In this document: positions 12,533 to 23,703 of the stretch, piece after piece
How positions within the stretch are numbered: position 1 is the stretch's first letter
Layout: each line of letters opens with the position of its first letter
Assembly: GCA_013399695.1 (NCBI GenBank)
Contig: VXAU01003525.1
Span: 350,684-414,683 of the forward strand
Length of the DNA: 64,000 nucleotides
DNA from: Formicarius rufipectus
Taxonomy: Eukaryota > Chordata > Aves > Passeriformes > Formicariidae
Direction of reading: 5' to 3'
Notes under the pieces: generated by a model
Seen by the model: the letters and a program-made list of their open reading frames with translations, nothing else
Told to the model about the DNA's origin: nothing
Database searches by the model: none
Program-made: the position numbers and the translations under genes

Positions 12533-12610
12533 TAACACCTTGGGATCTATTTCTTTCTATGAGAGGTGCTCCATCCATGTAAGAGGTTGTTTTTATTTAT
12601 TATTAATAAC
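12533..12610 (+). mobile_element. 3' tail of MIR / CR1-L3-like ancient element
   Basis: The order 'ACACCTTGGGATCTA', 'GAGAGGTGCTCCATCCATGTAA' and a terminal TTTATTTATTATTAATAA matches the 3' tail plan of ancient MIR/L3-type elements (AGCRCTTTGAGATC, AAGCGCTATATAA, then ATTATT repeats). The body upstream is not recognisable. Confidence 0.45.
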
Positions 12611-15600
12611 CACTTGCCTCCTTGGAAATTCCCTGTTTGCAGCTTCCAGTCTGAGGGATTAAAAATCAAAAATTATAGAGTTTCCTGTGTGGAAGGTGGA
12701 TAAAAGTTAGTCAGACCAGGGAATGGCTAAAATGCTGATGGGCAGATAATGAATTTTTGCAAAGCAAAGGTCTGGCTGTTTCTGACTGTGGTCTGGAGTG
12801 TTAGAGACACCAGCAGGCTTCCCAGAAGGCCATTACTCAGCCCCATTCCTTGTATTCACATGCAGGGCTGGCTGCAGGTTGGAAGCAACAGGAATGTTGG
12901 GCTACCCAAAGGAGTAGTAGAAAACCATGTCCCACGTCCTGCTCAGCTGCACCCAGACCTGGATTTCTCCTTGGGAAATGCATGGCACAGCCTGTTACAG
13001 GGGATGACAGGGGTTTGTCTGCTTTCTGCTCCAGTTGCTCTGGAGCAATTGGTCTTGGCCCTGGGCACTGCACTCTGCCCTTCTCTAAAGGAGACGGTAG
13101 TGCCATCCAGGGCCAGGCATGGCCTTTACCCAACTATTTCATTTTCAAAATCCAACCACTTTCAATACATGTGTCATAGGGGCAGATTTACCCCCAGGGT
13201 GAAGGTAAATCCCCTCCACATCCATCCAACCTTTCCCACCCCAGTGGGCTGCAACGTCACAAGTTAATCAATCCTTGTTTGCTCCACAGCTTCCCATTGT
13301 CTCCCTGTGGGTTCCCTGTGTGCAATACTTGGGACTGACAACACAAATCTGTGCTGGAAACCTGTATGTTGCCAACTCTGCATCAAGAGAACGGGTAACA
13401 TGGATGCATTGAAGCTGAATCTTCAAGCTCATGCAGGCAAGCTCTTCAAAAGATAAATCTCCATTTAACTTTTCTTAAAAAGCCAGGTGAAAAAAATGTG
13501 CTTTTACCAACACCCTCCAATGTCTCATCAAGGCTATTTACTCAAACTCCAAAACTTGCACAAGCTGATAATTAGCCGGACCCTGTCTCAAGGCAGCCAG
13601 CACTTACTCAGTGGAGAAAGTGCAGAACTTTCCCAGCCTGCTCCCACTCCAGCATTGTTCATTGTTACATGAATTTTTATTTTTTTGTGTATGTGAATCA
13701 TTTCACTTTCCTATCTCTGCTTTAAAATTTTGAGGTAGTTTGTCCTTTTTCCCTCCTTCCTCCCTGCATTTCAGAGCCAGAGGAGGAAAAAAATTTAAGA
13801 CAGCAGCTCTTGAAGGGGACAGTTGAAATTTTGTTCTGGGGAAAGGGAAATATGGAGAAAGAGCTAGAGGTTTTGCTGAGGTAAAATGCAGTGGGAAGTC
13901 CAAGAGTTACCTATGAGTTGTGCAGGTGAAAACCACCATCCACTTATTACTTCTAAGTGAGTTAAAAAGCTAGGGATTCCCAGGGACACACCTGGGTTTT
14001 ACCTTGCCAAAGGAGTGGGAAGAAACAAGGTCCCCTCCCAAGCCCAAATCACTCCTACACAGTGGCACAGCCCCAATTCCTGCGCCTGCCAAAGATCCCA
14101 AGTGTGCCTCCCTTCCCTTCCCCACTCACCTCTAATAGCGCTGCTCCCCGTAATGACAGGTTGGCCTTTCTGTTGCTGGAAGCAGGCAGCTCAACTGCAC
14201 TTCCCTTTGATCATCCCTCTCCACTCTGCCCTCAGGGCCATATTTTCCTAAGGGAGAAGCAGGCAAGGGTGCAGCCGTGTCACCAACTCCCTCTGGAACA
14301 AGTCAGGCAAGTCTTTTATCTGCAGGGAGGTTTCGCTCTACTTTGGAGGATTAAGGCTTCTCCAGTTTGACAAGCAGCCCCTGCCTGCTGATAAAAATGT
14401 GCTTCAATAGCTCAGCACACCTGGCTCAATTCATTGTATGTAGATGCTGAACTGTCTCTATGTTCAAAGGATCCAGTGGGTGCTGGCAAACCCTCAGCAA
14501 ATGGAAGTGACTTGGGAGAGCACTGGGACACGTGAATGAAAGTCCCTCTTCTTTTCTGTCCTCTGCTCTTGGAGATCTTTTTTTCCATTCTCCACAAAGT
14601 GTCAAATTCCATCTTTTACTTCCATAAGAAGGTGACAATGTCAGCAAATTTCTTAACAGGAAATGAAAGATCAGGGGCCAGAAAAGGGAATTTGTTCTTA
14701 GACTTGCCTACAGTGACAGGGAGTCACCATGTGTGACTGAGTTCTTGCAATCACTTTTGCTCCCAGTTTGGCTCCTTTACAGGTTATCAGTGGATCTGCT
14801 ATACAGGAAAAGCTCCAGACAACACAGGTGATCTGCAGGGACATGGAAAGAACAAAATGCCCAGGGGACAAACATGTGCCCTGGAAAGCCAAATAGCTGC
14901 TGGGCCAATCCTCAACTGTATTTCCACAGCAGTAAATGTAGTCAGATTTAAGCTGGTGGGATTTACTCCTCCGCTTAGGTTTGGTTTTTTTTCAGTTCAG
15001 GGTGCATCAGATTTCCTCTTTCTGCCTCTGCACTGATGGACCCCAGGCCCCCTGAACATAGGGCTGTGGTCCTGTGGGACACTTCCAGCACACCTGGGCA
15101 GGCTCCTGGCTGAAGCTGCGTGGTGAGGGCAGCAGCTGCACACTCCTGGCCACAGGTCCAGCCAGCCAGGGACACAAACACAATGTCATGGTTGTACTGG
15201 GCAAATAGGACACCACAGCGCCTCCCCAGCTCTTGGCGCAGGAGAGCCTCATGGTGACAGTGGCACTTCCATTTGTGCATCCTACAAGGGACCAACTTAG
15301 GCATCTTGCTGATGTATGGACTTACACAGATGGTAGATTCCTTGGTTTTGTTTCTTTCGTCTTTTCTCGTTGCCTTTCCCATTCTTTTAAGTGTAATTTG
15401 TGATTTTAAAAGCGGAGTGTTTCTGTGGGGGCAAGGTGGGGTTAATTTCCTTGAACTGACAGAGACTTATAGCAGAGTGGAAATTCAAAAGCATTTGTCC
15501 AGGCTGGCAAAAGGAATTTTGTAATGTCGATTTTTTTTTTCTTTAATTATTATTGTTATTTTCATTAGTTTGGTTTTGTTTCTTTATCAGCAGCTCTTTC

Positions 15601-15639
15601 CCTTCCTAGAACTATCCTGCTCTCTTTAGATCAGTCACA
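12611..15639. other. unassigned non-coding DNA
   Basis: No dispersed repeat is recognised in 3 kb. A plus-strand frame of 172 codons (12749-13267) and a minus-strand frame of 135 codons (14975-15382) lie in GC-richer pockets, have competing frames on the other strand and show no domain. A T-rich run is at 15529-15580. Confidence 0.6.
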
Positions 15640-15960
15640 CCAGGCTGTAATGGTCTTAATGCAGCTCTGATCTATACAAACCAGCAGCTGACCCGGTGAT
15701 ATATTGCAATCTTTATTGCCCTGTTACTCCCATTGTCTCAAGTGCTTCTCCAGATCGATGGTGAAATTCCTCTGCTTTAGTGGCCGTAAGCTGGGAGGGC
15801 TCTTACTCACCAGAGGTGTCATGAGCTGAACTGTCACAGGTCGGGCTTGGGGATGCTCAGCCTACAAACACATTACACAGATCCATCCTGCAAAACTCCC
15901 AGTAAGGGAAGAGTGGAATAAATTCCTCCTGCTAATGTCACAACCCCCTCCCAGTTATTG
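15640..15960. promoter_or_regulatory. conserved-looking non-coding block (candidate CNE)
   Basis: Repeat-free sequence with ACCCGGTGATATATTGCAATC (around 15690-15710), AGATCGATGG (15752-15761), GTGGCCGTAAG (15780-15790) and CAGGTCGGGC (15837-15846). CpGs survive singly in AT-leaning DNA and there is no open frame. Enhancer identity is inferred from texture only. Confidence 0.3.
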
Positions 15961-17164
15961 ATTATGTTAGAAATTAGTTCCTCCAAGTGGATCTGGATCC
16001 ACTCTTCACCTTATCACAACTGTAATCTGATAAAATTATGGAACAAAAACAATTCAGATGTGGAGTCAGAGCTGGGTCTGTTTGGGAGAATGAAGATTTC
16101 AGTAAGGAGTAAGGATATTCACAAAAAAAAATGAGTTTGAGTGTTAGACTTCAGGATCTTTATATCGAGGCTCTGAGGTTCAGGGGTCTGTAAAAAGACA
16201 CATTTTGTGTGTCTTGAGATTTTAAGGCTGAAACTCATTTCGTGCTTTTGCCTATAATATCTCCTCCCTACAAATACAACTCTTACTGGTTATTCCTTCT
16301 CAAGCCCCAAGTCTGAGTTCACTCATTTCCTTTCTTACCCTCCCATCTATGCAGTTAACTCAGTGTAAGTCAACTCCAGCCATTGCTGAACTCCACAACC
16401 ACCATATCCACAGTTTAGTTTCATTCTATGCCTCCTTCTGGTCTTCATACCTTTTCACAAGCTTGAAGCACAGTTGCAATAGAATCTCCTTCTTTTTCAT
16501 CCCGAATTCACAGAGAACAGTTACTGACATGATCTCTCTCATCCCTAACTAGCTTTGGCAGTATAAGGGAGTGGATTGTGAAGGGAAGAGATTGATCCAA
16601 CATCCATAGAAGAGAAGGAACACAGAGCATTATCTGCTCTTCTTTCCCTTCCAACCTCAGGAAAAACATCATCTAAGCTCCCGAGGGGATCCTTTTCCTG
16701 ACAAATATAGTGAAACAGAATTTCAATTTTCCATGGAGTAATTTTCAACAGTGGGGAAAAAAAAAGAATAAGTCTGTAATTCTCAACAACTGCAGCCACA
16801 GCCAAACACTAGTGGATGTATTGAGGATCTATCAAGTTTTAGCACGGCCTGTGTATTGCTCATCCTTTAAAAATGTATTGCTGGTCTGGAAACAATTCTG
16901 GCTCGAATTTCCAGCATGGAAAACACCATTCCAGAATCCAGGGAAGACAACAACTGCTCAGTAAAGAGATGCCAAAAGAGGTTTGGACAGCCTAAGATGG
17001 AAAAGGAGGAAATAAGAAATTATTCATGCTAAATTTTTCATTTCAAAGGAAGAAACTAAGGCCACGAGCACAAAACTAAAGCAAGGAATATCACTGCTCA
17101 GCAGAAACATGAGGATCTCAGCCCTGTAAAGATTGGTCCCACCCAAGCCCTGGGATAGAGAGCC
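15961..17164. other. unassigned non-coding DNA
   Basis: No repeat or exon is recognised. Open frames are 86 codons or fewer. Confidence 0.6.
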
Positions 17165-17640
17165 CTAAGAACGATAACAATAAAGTCTTGACTTCATGTT
17201 GTTTCTTTCTTTAAAATTATGGTGCATGTGCACCATGGAGTACCAGGAGGAACAGGCCTGAGAGGTTATTAGAAAGATGCAGAAGGGACTGATGGACTGG
17301 AAAAAAAGTCCTCTCTAGAAACCAATCTAAGTGCCAGCATCTATGAGAGACCGCAGTGGATTGAATGACGTTGTGTGTGCTGGGAGAGCTTCAATTACTT
17401 AATTAAGGAAACGATGATACGGAGAGCGGTTTGCAGAGAAAAGCTCTCTCATTTGGATTCATTTCACTTTATATCTTTTTGGTGAAAGATGGAAATAAAA
17501 ACGGAAGCAGACATGAAATTTAATAATGTTATTGCTAGAAACTCAAATGGAAAAAATACTGGGAATGAATTAAAGCCGAGGCATAAAATGCCAAAAAAAA
17601 AAAAGGAAAGAGAAAAATGGTCAGGCAGAATGTAAATAAT
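17165..17640. promoter_or_regulatory. conserved-looking non-coding block with palindromic words
   Basis: The block contains the near-palindrome ATGGTGCATGTGCACCAT (17219-17236, 8-bp arms) and the perfect palindrome CTTAATTAAG (17398-17407), a homeodomain-type word. Isolated CpGs survive in AT-rich context (GACGTTG near 17369, ACGATGATACGGAGAGCGG at 17412-17430). No recognisable repeat and no coding frame. Confidence 0.35.
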
Positions 17641-17683
17641 TCATTTATTTCCAGCAGTGGAAGAGTATTAAAAAACAAGGTAC

Positions 17684-17800
17684 AGTGATTACAGCAGGCG
17701 ACTAGGAGTTGGGACTCTTGAATTTTATTTCTTTTCCTTAACATATGTCATTCCATAAGTGAGTCTTTCCATGCTCCAGTGTACCCAATACTTCTTCACA
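17684..17800 (+). mobile_element. MIR-like ancient SINE relic
   Basis: GTGATTACAGCAGGCGACT, AGGAGTTGGGACTCTTGAATT and, after a spacer, AAGTGAGTCTTTCCATGCTCC parallel the MIR order (GTGGTTAGAGC, GGAGTCAGGACTCCTGGGTT, AAGTCACTTTACCTCTCTG-type). Divergence is high, so the call rests on the order of matches. Confidence 0.45.
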
Positions 17801-19204
17801 TGACAGTGATGTAGTTGGACTTAATTTGCTGATGCCCCGTAGGTGTAAATTGTTATGAATTGGCAGAAATCACTTGAGATTTAAGGATGAAGTTATCTTT
17901 CCATTAGGAGCTTGGCTACCAAAACAAACTCCCCAGTGAACTCCCTCAAAGAAAATGCAGCTCTCACTGAAATTTCCCATTTCATATCTCACTCCAGGTA
18001 GAATTTTCCCTTGTGAAGTGATACTTCTAATTGAATATCTCCTTCCAATTCCTTGGTGTGTGTGTAGCTTCTGGGTAAGCAGTGTGAATTGCCTCTCTCC
18101 TGCTCATAAAGTTGAATCAAAGCTTTGGATAAGTCAATTATTGTTTTACTTTCCCTTGCAGGCCTCAATATCATCTCACATCCGAGGAGTGCAGGCAATC
18201 ACATCTGTGCTGATGGGACACACCGTCTACAGCCCTTCCCAGCAGACCTGCTGCTCCTTCCTGGCACTTGGACGAGGAGGTTTAGGGCTTTGCTCCTCTG
18301 CTGGGCAGCTCTGTCACCTTGCCAGTAGTTGCTGACAGTGATCAACACACAATCCCTGCAAATGTAGTGAGTGTCTCACCTTGGAGAAGCAAATGTTACA
18401 TCTGGGTGAGCCTGGATATCTGCATATCCTTAAACTATTGCCTTTGCCATCGCTCTGTGAATTGCTATCCTACATGCATTTTTGGAAGGTGCTCATTTCC
18501 CCTCTGGCAGGTTTAACTTTTAAGAGTACCATCCTCTGCAAGCAGGGAAATTTATGCTCATAAAACCTGTAAAAGCACACTCAGTTGCATGTTGAAGTCA
18601 GTCCAGCTAGATATGCAAGTAAAATACTCCAAAGCAAAGCCTTCCAGACTGTTTATATCCACTCTGTACTGTCCTGGTACTGATGTTGCTCCTGCACATC
18701 AGAGGAACCATATGGGAATTTGGTCGTCCATGATGGTGTAGATAATCAGTTACCAAAAACGACGGCACATTCAGGGAGATAGAAGTGGTTTGTGGCTCCT
18801 CTGTTTTGTCAAGCTCAGTTGCTGCATCTGGATTTGAATTGCTAAAATCAGCACAAATGTTATTGTTGAAAGCCACAGACCATGGTTTATGTCAGTGACA
18901 AAAAAACCTCAGAAAGTTTAGAGGCTTCCAATCAGCACCCAAAAGCTTGGATATTTCTCCAGCTTTAGCCAAACAATTGAAATGCTGCTTTTTCAAAAAG
19001 TTCAAGTAGTAAAGTTCGAAGTGCAAATTGTTTCAAAGGATTTCTGAAATTGATGGTTTCAGTCTGAGGACACAAATGTTGCAAGATCACCCTTCTACTT
19101 GCTGTCTCTTTGTTACATCCACTAATTACTTTCATGAATATTATCGCACCATCTGAGAATTCCCTATGTTAATGATGGTACACTGTGGCAGGTTCCATCC
19201 CATC
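17801..19204. other. unassigned non-coding DNA with a good acceptor-like site
   Basis: A 21-base pyrimidine-rich tract ending in CAG (18141-18161) resembles a strong 3' splice site. A weak GGGTGAG donor-like word follows at 18403. The intervening sequence has competing open frames without family resemblance, so no exon is annotated. No repeats are recognised. Confidence 0.5.
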
Positions 19205-19395
19205 CTACAAAGCTCCGAGGAAGAGCTTCCAATCTAGATGAATAAAACATCTTACAAAGCAGGAAATGAAGTAACATGCCTCCAATCCTGTGGAGAGATG
19301 ACAGGACTTGCCTAAGATCATGACTGAGATTCATGACAGAGCTGGGGACTGCAGCAGATTTTCTGAGGTCCCAGTCAGCACAGTGTTGATAAAAT
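19205..19395 (-). mobile_element. MIR / CR1-L3-like ancient element, fairly complete
   Basis: This is the best-preserved relic of its type in the window. GGAAGAGCTTCCAATCTAGA matches the usual GAAGAGCTTACAATCTARA. AGGAAATGAAGTAACATGCC and GACTTGCCTAAGATCATGAC match the 'gtgacttgcccaaggtcacac' part. GACAGAGCTGGGGACT and TGAGGTCCCAGTCAGCACAGTGTT match the 'gcagagctgggaa ... gactcccagtccagtgct' end. The plus strand shows the reverse complement of the element. Confidence 0.65.
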
Positions 19396-20633
19396 TCTTC
19401 ATTTTCTCTTTCTGCTAATGAAGAAGCATCAGTGTGGATAATCAGAGTCAGTTCCCAGGAGTAATAACTGCTTCAACACAGAAACTTCAAAACAAACCCC
19501 ATTTGAGTTTTGAACAACAGTTACTGTAATTTCCAAACTGCTGTGAGTGGGGTTGACTGTCTCTGATTCAGAACAGCAAACACCAGCAAAGCACCAGCAA
19601 TGAACCAGTTCCTTAACATCTGCTCTGCTGGGGAGAGTCGGGGGCAACTGTGCAGGCAGGGCAAGAAGATGGTGCACTGGAAATGTTACTGAACGTGTCA
19701 GCATTGAGTCTGAGAAATGGTTTCCAAAGGGGTTTTGTGAAGTACCTGGGACTCCAAGGAGAGAAAACCCTCCTCAGCCCAGCTGCTGTGAGCCAGAGGA
19801 TCCTGCCTGCAGCACCAGATGTTGAAGCAGAAACATAAAGGAGAGTTGTGGTTCTGATAGAGAAATACAAAATCCAGCCTCACTGCGGTGGTCTTTGAAA
19901 GCATTATTTTTAAAATATTAAGCTGGGAGTAAGGCACTTCAATTTGTGATTGTGTGAGAAAGGGAGAGTAGTCTCAGATATCCGCTTTTAAACACAGACT
20001 ATGGGAACTGCAAGGTCTGTGCCTGCAGATCGTTGTCAAAATCAGCATTGAGGTCTTTAACTGCTGCACGGAGAACAAGGGCAGGCTGAGTGTCAACTGA
20101 GCACCCTCCTGAGAATACACCCCAAATGTCCGTGTGTGAAGAGCTGGGTGAGTTTTCGTGAACTTGAAACAAAAAAATACACCTTTATTTTAGTGATTTG
20201 GAATATACACCCTTTCAGTCTTTATAGACACAGACTTCAATGCTGGCACACACAACTTATTTTTATGCCCTCCTCTAAGCTGGCTTTCTTTTCAATGCCT
20301 CTGCTCACAAAATGATGAAACTTTGCAGTAGCAGAAATCTGAATCTGTGGGTTTAAACCATTCTTGCTCCTTATATTTCCATATAAAACTTTTACTTTGT
20401 CATAAGAGCTCTCTTTTCCCCCCCAGCTTAAATAACTCAAATTAATTAAAAAAAATATACTGAAATGAAAATGGAGCTAGAATAGCCATGTGGTAGCTCA
20501 CAGGTATAACAGCAGAAGTTTAATGCTACAACTAGAGTTTACAATGTTTCCTTAGTTAGAATATAAACCACACACTCACATCTCTTTAGAAGGATCAGTA
20601 GACAGGGAAAACTCCAGCACTCAATTCACTATT
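19396..20633. other. unassigned non-coding DNA
   Basis: No repeat family or exon is recognised. Open frames are 91 codons or fewer. Confidence 0.6.
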
Positions 20634-20674
20634 AAAAACAAAAACAAAAACAAAAACAAAAACAAAAAAAAAAA
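20634..20674 (+). repeat. (AAAAAC)5 plus A11
   Basis: Five exact 6-bp AAAAAC units are followed by eleven A residues. This could be a degenerate retroposon tail or simple slippage; no retroposon body is recognisable next to it. Confidence 0.9.
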
Positions 20675-20925
20675 CCACAAAAAGATCACTTTCTAATATC
20701 TCAATAGAAAGAGGACTACAAAGTGGTGATTTTCCCCTATCTCCCTGAGCTGATGCTTTTTGTCAAGCCCCAGTTTTACTGCAACTGTTGGAATCCAGCT
20801 CTGCAGCTAATTGCAAACAGTCTCATTTGTCTTGTTTCTTTACACCCCTTTTCTGCAGTTCCAAATACCAAGAAAAAGTCTCAGGGTCTTGCATTTGATT
20901 ATTCACTCGACAGTTAGAAATTTGC
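20675..20925. other. unassigned non-coding DNA
   Basis: Nothing recognisable. Confidence 0.5.
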
Positions 20926-21240
20926 TAATCTGGATTTAGAACAATTTAGGCCCAGTTTGCTCCACTTTAGTAATAATTATTAAAAAGAGATTGCCTTGCC
21001 TGATGGCTACGTGTGTGCATACACAAAAATATATATGCACGCAATTACGGAGAATTATTCATGTTTCTTTGCATTTGCTGTACACTTTAACTTCAGGTAA
21101 GTGTTCATGGCCCATTAAAAATGGAGCAATTCCAAAATTTCCTAAGCATGATGAGCGGGACCATAAATTTGTGTGCGCCGTCGTCAATTACTCCATGAAT
21201 AACAATATCCTGGATGCCATATGCCTTCATTAAAAGGTGA
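20926..21240. promoter_or_regulatory. strong candidate conserved non-coding element
   Basis: AT-rich, repeat-free DNA with surviving CpGs in an AT-rich setting: CTACGTGTG (21007), ATGCACGCAATTACGGAG (21036-21053), GAGCGGGACC (21153) and GTGCGCCGTCGTCAATTAC (21174-21192). Homeodomain-like AATTA words include TAATAATTATTA (20970-20981) and CAATTAC (21042, 21186). CpG retention in AT-rich avian DNA often accompanies purifying selection. No convincing coding frame (80 codons at most). Confidence 0.4.
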
Positions 21241-21684
21241 GCTTGGGAATATTCTCAGTTTCTGCTTTCTCTGCGTTTCTTCAGCAGACTCCAGCCTCGT
21301 GGTAGTCAGCAGCAGCAAGCAGTGGGGAGCTGCAGTTTTAATAACAAATTGTGACTAGTTGCTACTGGCTGCAAAGCAGCTCCCAGTGAAGTGCAGGGCC
21401 CTGGAGCGTGAGGGAGAGTACACAGGAATTCCGTTTAATAGATGGCTTCTGGAGTGGAATGCATCAAAGCCTAAGCAGACCCTTTGCTGTGGGAGATACT
21501 ACCCTCAGCTGAAACTAGGGGTAGGACTCTCTCCTTTGCTCAGACCTATGCATTTCCAGCAGACAGTATTGTCATTAGGAGGTGAGAGTGGGAGGAGGGG
21601 GAAAGAGGAAAGAAAATTTAAAAATCACTGCGGCACTCTTAAAGAGCATTTTAACTTTTTATTTCTCAGAATTGAATTTGTTGT
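21241..21684. other. unassigned non-coding DNA
   Basis: An open frame of 110 codons (21359-21691) runs into the CR1 terminus and has no family resemblance. A purine-rich run is at 21579-21620. Confidence 0.6.
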
Positions 21685-21975
21685 AGAATAATAGAATGCT
21701 TTGAGTTGGAGAGGACCTTACAGTTCATCCTGTTCCACCCCATGTACTGGACAGGGACACCTTCCTCTAGCCCAAGTTGCTCCAAGCCCTGTCCAACCTG
21801 ACCTTGGACACTTCCAGGGATGGGGCAGCCACAGCTTCTCTGGGAAACCTGTGCCAGGGCCTGCCCACCCTCACAGGGAAGAATTTCTTCCTAACATCTA
21901 AGCTAAACCTCCCTTCTTTCAGTTTGAAGCCATTCCCCCATGCCCTTTTGCTACAGCTCCTGATGAAGGCACAGC
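21685..21975 (-). mobile_element. CR1 non-LTR retrotransposon, 5'-truncated 3' end
   Basis: The plus strand begins AGAATAATAGAATGCTTTGA, the reverse complement of the CR1 3' terminus. It continues through the standard CR1 3' segments: 'ccatgtactggacagggacacctt', 'gttgctccaagccct', 'ccttggacacttccagggatggggcagccacagcttctctgg', 'cctgtgccagggcctgcccaccctcacagg', 'gaatttcttcctaacatct'. Only the last ~290 bp of the element are present, so it has no reverse transcriptase. Open frames across it are by-products. Confidence 0.93.
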
Positions 21976-23383
21976 CTTGATTCAATGACAGCAGGGCTCT
22001 CCAAGACTCGAATAGCAGTTTTTAAATCCTCTGCTGATAATCACATACACTTAGTTATTATGTCAATGCAAATTATCATCATTTATTATTTATACAAGAA
22101 GAGATTTTACAAAGTGCCAAGGACAACAAAGCACCCAAGTCCCTTGAAAAGTCAGTGTGGGGATGGGGTTCTATTTGTACCTCCAGTGACCACAAACCCC
22201 TTGGTGCATCTGATGGACTTGGTGTATTTATTGAATGAACCGTAGGATTTATTTCTGAGGGATTTACTCTGATTTTCAGAATCTGGGTCCCAGACAAACA
22301 AATTTTCTATTCAGTTCAACCAGGCACTCCAGCATATTTTGTTTGCATTAGCTACACTCTGTTGCATTAGTAATGTCCCATCATATGCTATTAGTAGTCT
22401 GCTTTGCTAATACAGGAGAAGTCGCTCGTGCACTACAAAGTCTACTTGTGTTAGCACTTGCTTGCCTTGTGTTTCATTATAGACAGGGCTCTGGGTGGGG
22501 GGAATTTCTTCAGTACCTCAGGTCGGGTTTGTCCACTGGGATAGGAGGAATAGTACAAGCACTTTGTTTTCTTCCTCTTATCTTTCCAGATTCAAAGAGT
22601 GAGTTAAAGTGATTTTATTCAACTGAAAGGAGTTCAGCTGGCTGAGATTTTTAAATGTGGGCATTTCAACTGCTTTTGCTTTTGAAAAGAATTCCCAAAA
22701 GAAACCAACATGGAGGAACAATATTCCTAGAACATCAAAAGGCTTTTTCCTTCTCCTTATACCAGCACCATTCCAACCTATTCACTGGGCCCAGGTAGTT
22801 CTGATTGACTGCAATGAAAGGAAGACTCCCTGCTCTCTTGGAAATAAAGCCACCATTTTTAGGATGTTTAGAGAAAATTAAATCCAGCATAAATCAACAT
22901 GGAGACTGAGCTTCAGCCGGCTTTTCTTTTACACTACTTCCAAGATGGATTCCAAGGATTCCCTTTTATTGTGTATGTCAGACATTTCCTCAAGGTCCAG
23001 ACCAAAACTCAGTTTATTTCATTCTTTACTGTCTGAACCACTGGGACAATTGGACAGGCTTGTGAACCAAGAGTGAAAGTATCACTTGAAGATCTGGAAC
23101 TGAACATCCGACCACAGTTTCCAAGGAACTGAGGGAAGCTGAGCTAACCCACTGTATTACTATGGAGCTATTCTACAGGACACCAAGTGAGAAAATAGTT
23201 ATTCACCTACTAAACATGTTATATTAAGTTAATCAGTTTCATTAAGGCCAACCCAGCATCACTGAGCTCTTACATACACTAAAAAATTAGGTAGGAGGAA
23301 GGAAAAATGTGTTCTTATGTTTGTGAGCTAAAGAAGTATAGTCTTATCCAGGGACCTGTGCCTCAGTTCTTACTCAAACAGCA
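21976..23383. other. unassigned non-coding DNA
   Basis: AT-rich sequence at 22020-22110. No exon or further repeat is recognised between the two CR1 copies. Confidence 0.6.
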
Positions 23384-23703
23384 AGAGGAGACTGAGGGGA
23401 GACCACATTGCAGTCTAAAACTCCCTTGTGAGGGATGACCCCAAGAGAATGGCCTGAAGTTGTGTCAGGGGAGGTTTAGCTTGGATATTCAGAAAAGGTT
23501 CTTCCCCCAGAGGGTGGTGGGCACTGAACAGGCTCCCCAGGGCAGTGGGCACAGCCCTGACGCTGTCCAAGCTCCAGGAGGGATTGGAGGATCCCCTGGG
23601 GCACAGGGTATGACTCTTGGGGATGGTTCTGTGCAGGGCTGAGGGCTGGACTTGATGGTCCTTGTGGGTCCCCTCCAGCTCAGCGTATTCTGCGATTCTG
23701 AGA
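23384..23703 (+). mobile_element. CR1 non-LTR retrotransposon, 5'-truncated 3' end with internal deletion
   Basis: Plus-strand CR1. It runs GAGACTGAGGGGAGACCACATTGCAGTCTAAAACTCC, then GGCCTGAAGTTGTGTCAGGG, AGGTTTAGCTTGGATATT, CCCAGAGGGTGGTGGGCACTG and GGGCTGGACTTGATGGTCC, ending in ATTCTGCGATTCTG. About 60 bp normally found between the 'cctcgtgaggg' and 'gaacggcctgaag' segments appear deleted near 23430-23445. The style resembles the CR1-J/X group. Confidence 0.93.

Noticed and set aside
12749..13267. 172-codon plus-strand frame
   Set aside because: Shadowed by frames of 98 and 109 codons and lacks any recognisable motif.
18141..18404. Possible exon between a strong acceptor-like site (18161) and a GGGTGAG donor-like word (18403)
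   Set aside because: Isolated splice-like words are common, and the sequence between has no conserved coding frame.
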